DNA of 6,483 bases from Bacteroidales bacterium. Lineage in GTDB: Bacteria > Bacteroidota > Bacteroidia > Bacteroidales > Dysgonomonadaceae. The translations under genes and the position numbers were made by a program. The stretch spans positions 1 to 6,483 of the forward strand of contig JAAZLV010000086.1 of assembly GCA_012799155.1 (NCBI GenBank), written 5' to 3'. The notes beneath the pieces were generated by a model, which saw nothing but the letters and a program-made list of their open reading frames with translations, did no database searches and was not told where the DNA came from. Numbering within the stretch: position 1 is the stretch's first letter; every line of letters begins with the position of its first letter. This document shows, one piece after another, positions 6,449 through 6,483 of this stretch.

Positions 6449-6483
6449 TGACAGTTTTTGGGTAATAAAAACGCAGCGGCACT

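Noticed and set aside
6454..6472. Inverted repeat GTTTTT/AAAAAC after truA as a terminator
   Set aside because: The stem has a single G-C pair and no following T-tract, so it is too weak to call a terminator.
6416..6483. Possible C-terminus of a convergent minus-strand gene entering from the right edge
   Set aside because: One minus-strand frame runs about 20 codons from the edge to a stop at the truA end, but that length is uninformative and nothing in it is recognisable.

Overview
The window looks like ordinary chromosome from a Bacteroidota member, most likely order Bacteroidales. The evidence is a 374-residue sliding clamp ending in MPMMLND, a Fis-type helix-turn-helix of the RKTLYNKMKLYNL kind common in that group, a TAnnTTTG promoter element in front of dnaN, and weak or absent Shine-Dalgarno sequences at most starts. 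Genus cannot be fixed from this sequence alone. All genes lie on the plus strand, and coding density is very high.

Region 1 (1-3607) is a probable operon. It opens with the last 56 codons of a regulator with a Fis-type DNA-binding domain, almost certainly an NtrC-family sigma-54 response regulator. Next come a membrane-bound hybrid sensor histidine kinase carrying receiver and Hpt-like domains, then xerD, a tyrosine recombinase for chromosome dimer resolution. The kinase ends in two tandem stop codons and xerD starts on the next base, so the two are probably co-transcribed and may be translationally coupled.

Region 2 (3608-3756) is the only intergenic gap of note, at 149 bp. A degenerate 7-bp tandem repeat starts almost at the xerD stop codon. 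A stem-loop with a T-tract, a likely intrinsic terminator, lies in its distal part. After that comes a Bacteroidota-type -7 element close to the dnaN start.

Region 3 (3757-6421) is a tight run of housekeeping genes with gaps of 7 and 9 nt: dnaN (sliding clamp), a DEDDh 3'-5' exonuclease of the DnaQ/ExoX type, and truA (tRNA pseudouridine synthase). The first two probably act together in DNA synthesis or repair; TruA has an unrelated tRNA modification role. The last 62 bp hold no gene I can support, only a weak promoter-like motif.

I found no mobile element, CRISPR array, RNA gene or clearly new system. The points most worth a second look are the heptad repeat array and its overlap with the terminator, the non-canonical Hpt-like tail of the kinase with its unassigned sensor region, and the coupling of xerD to a two-component operon.
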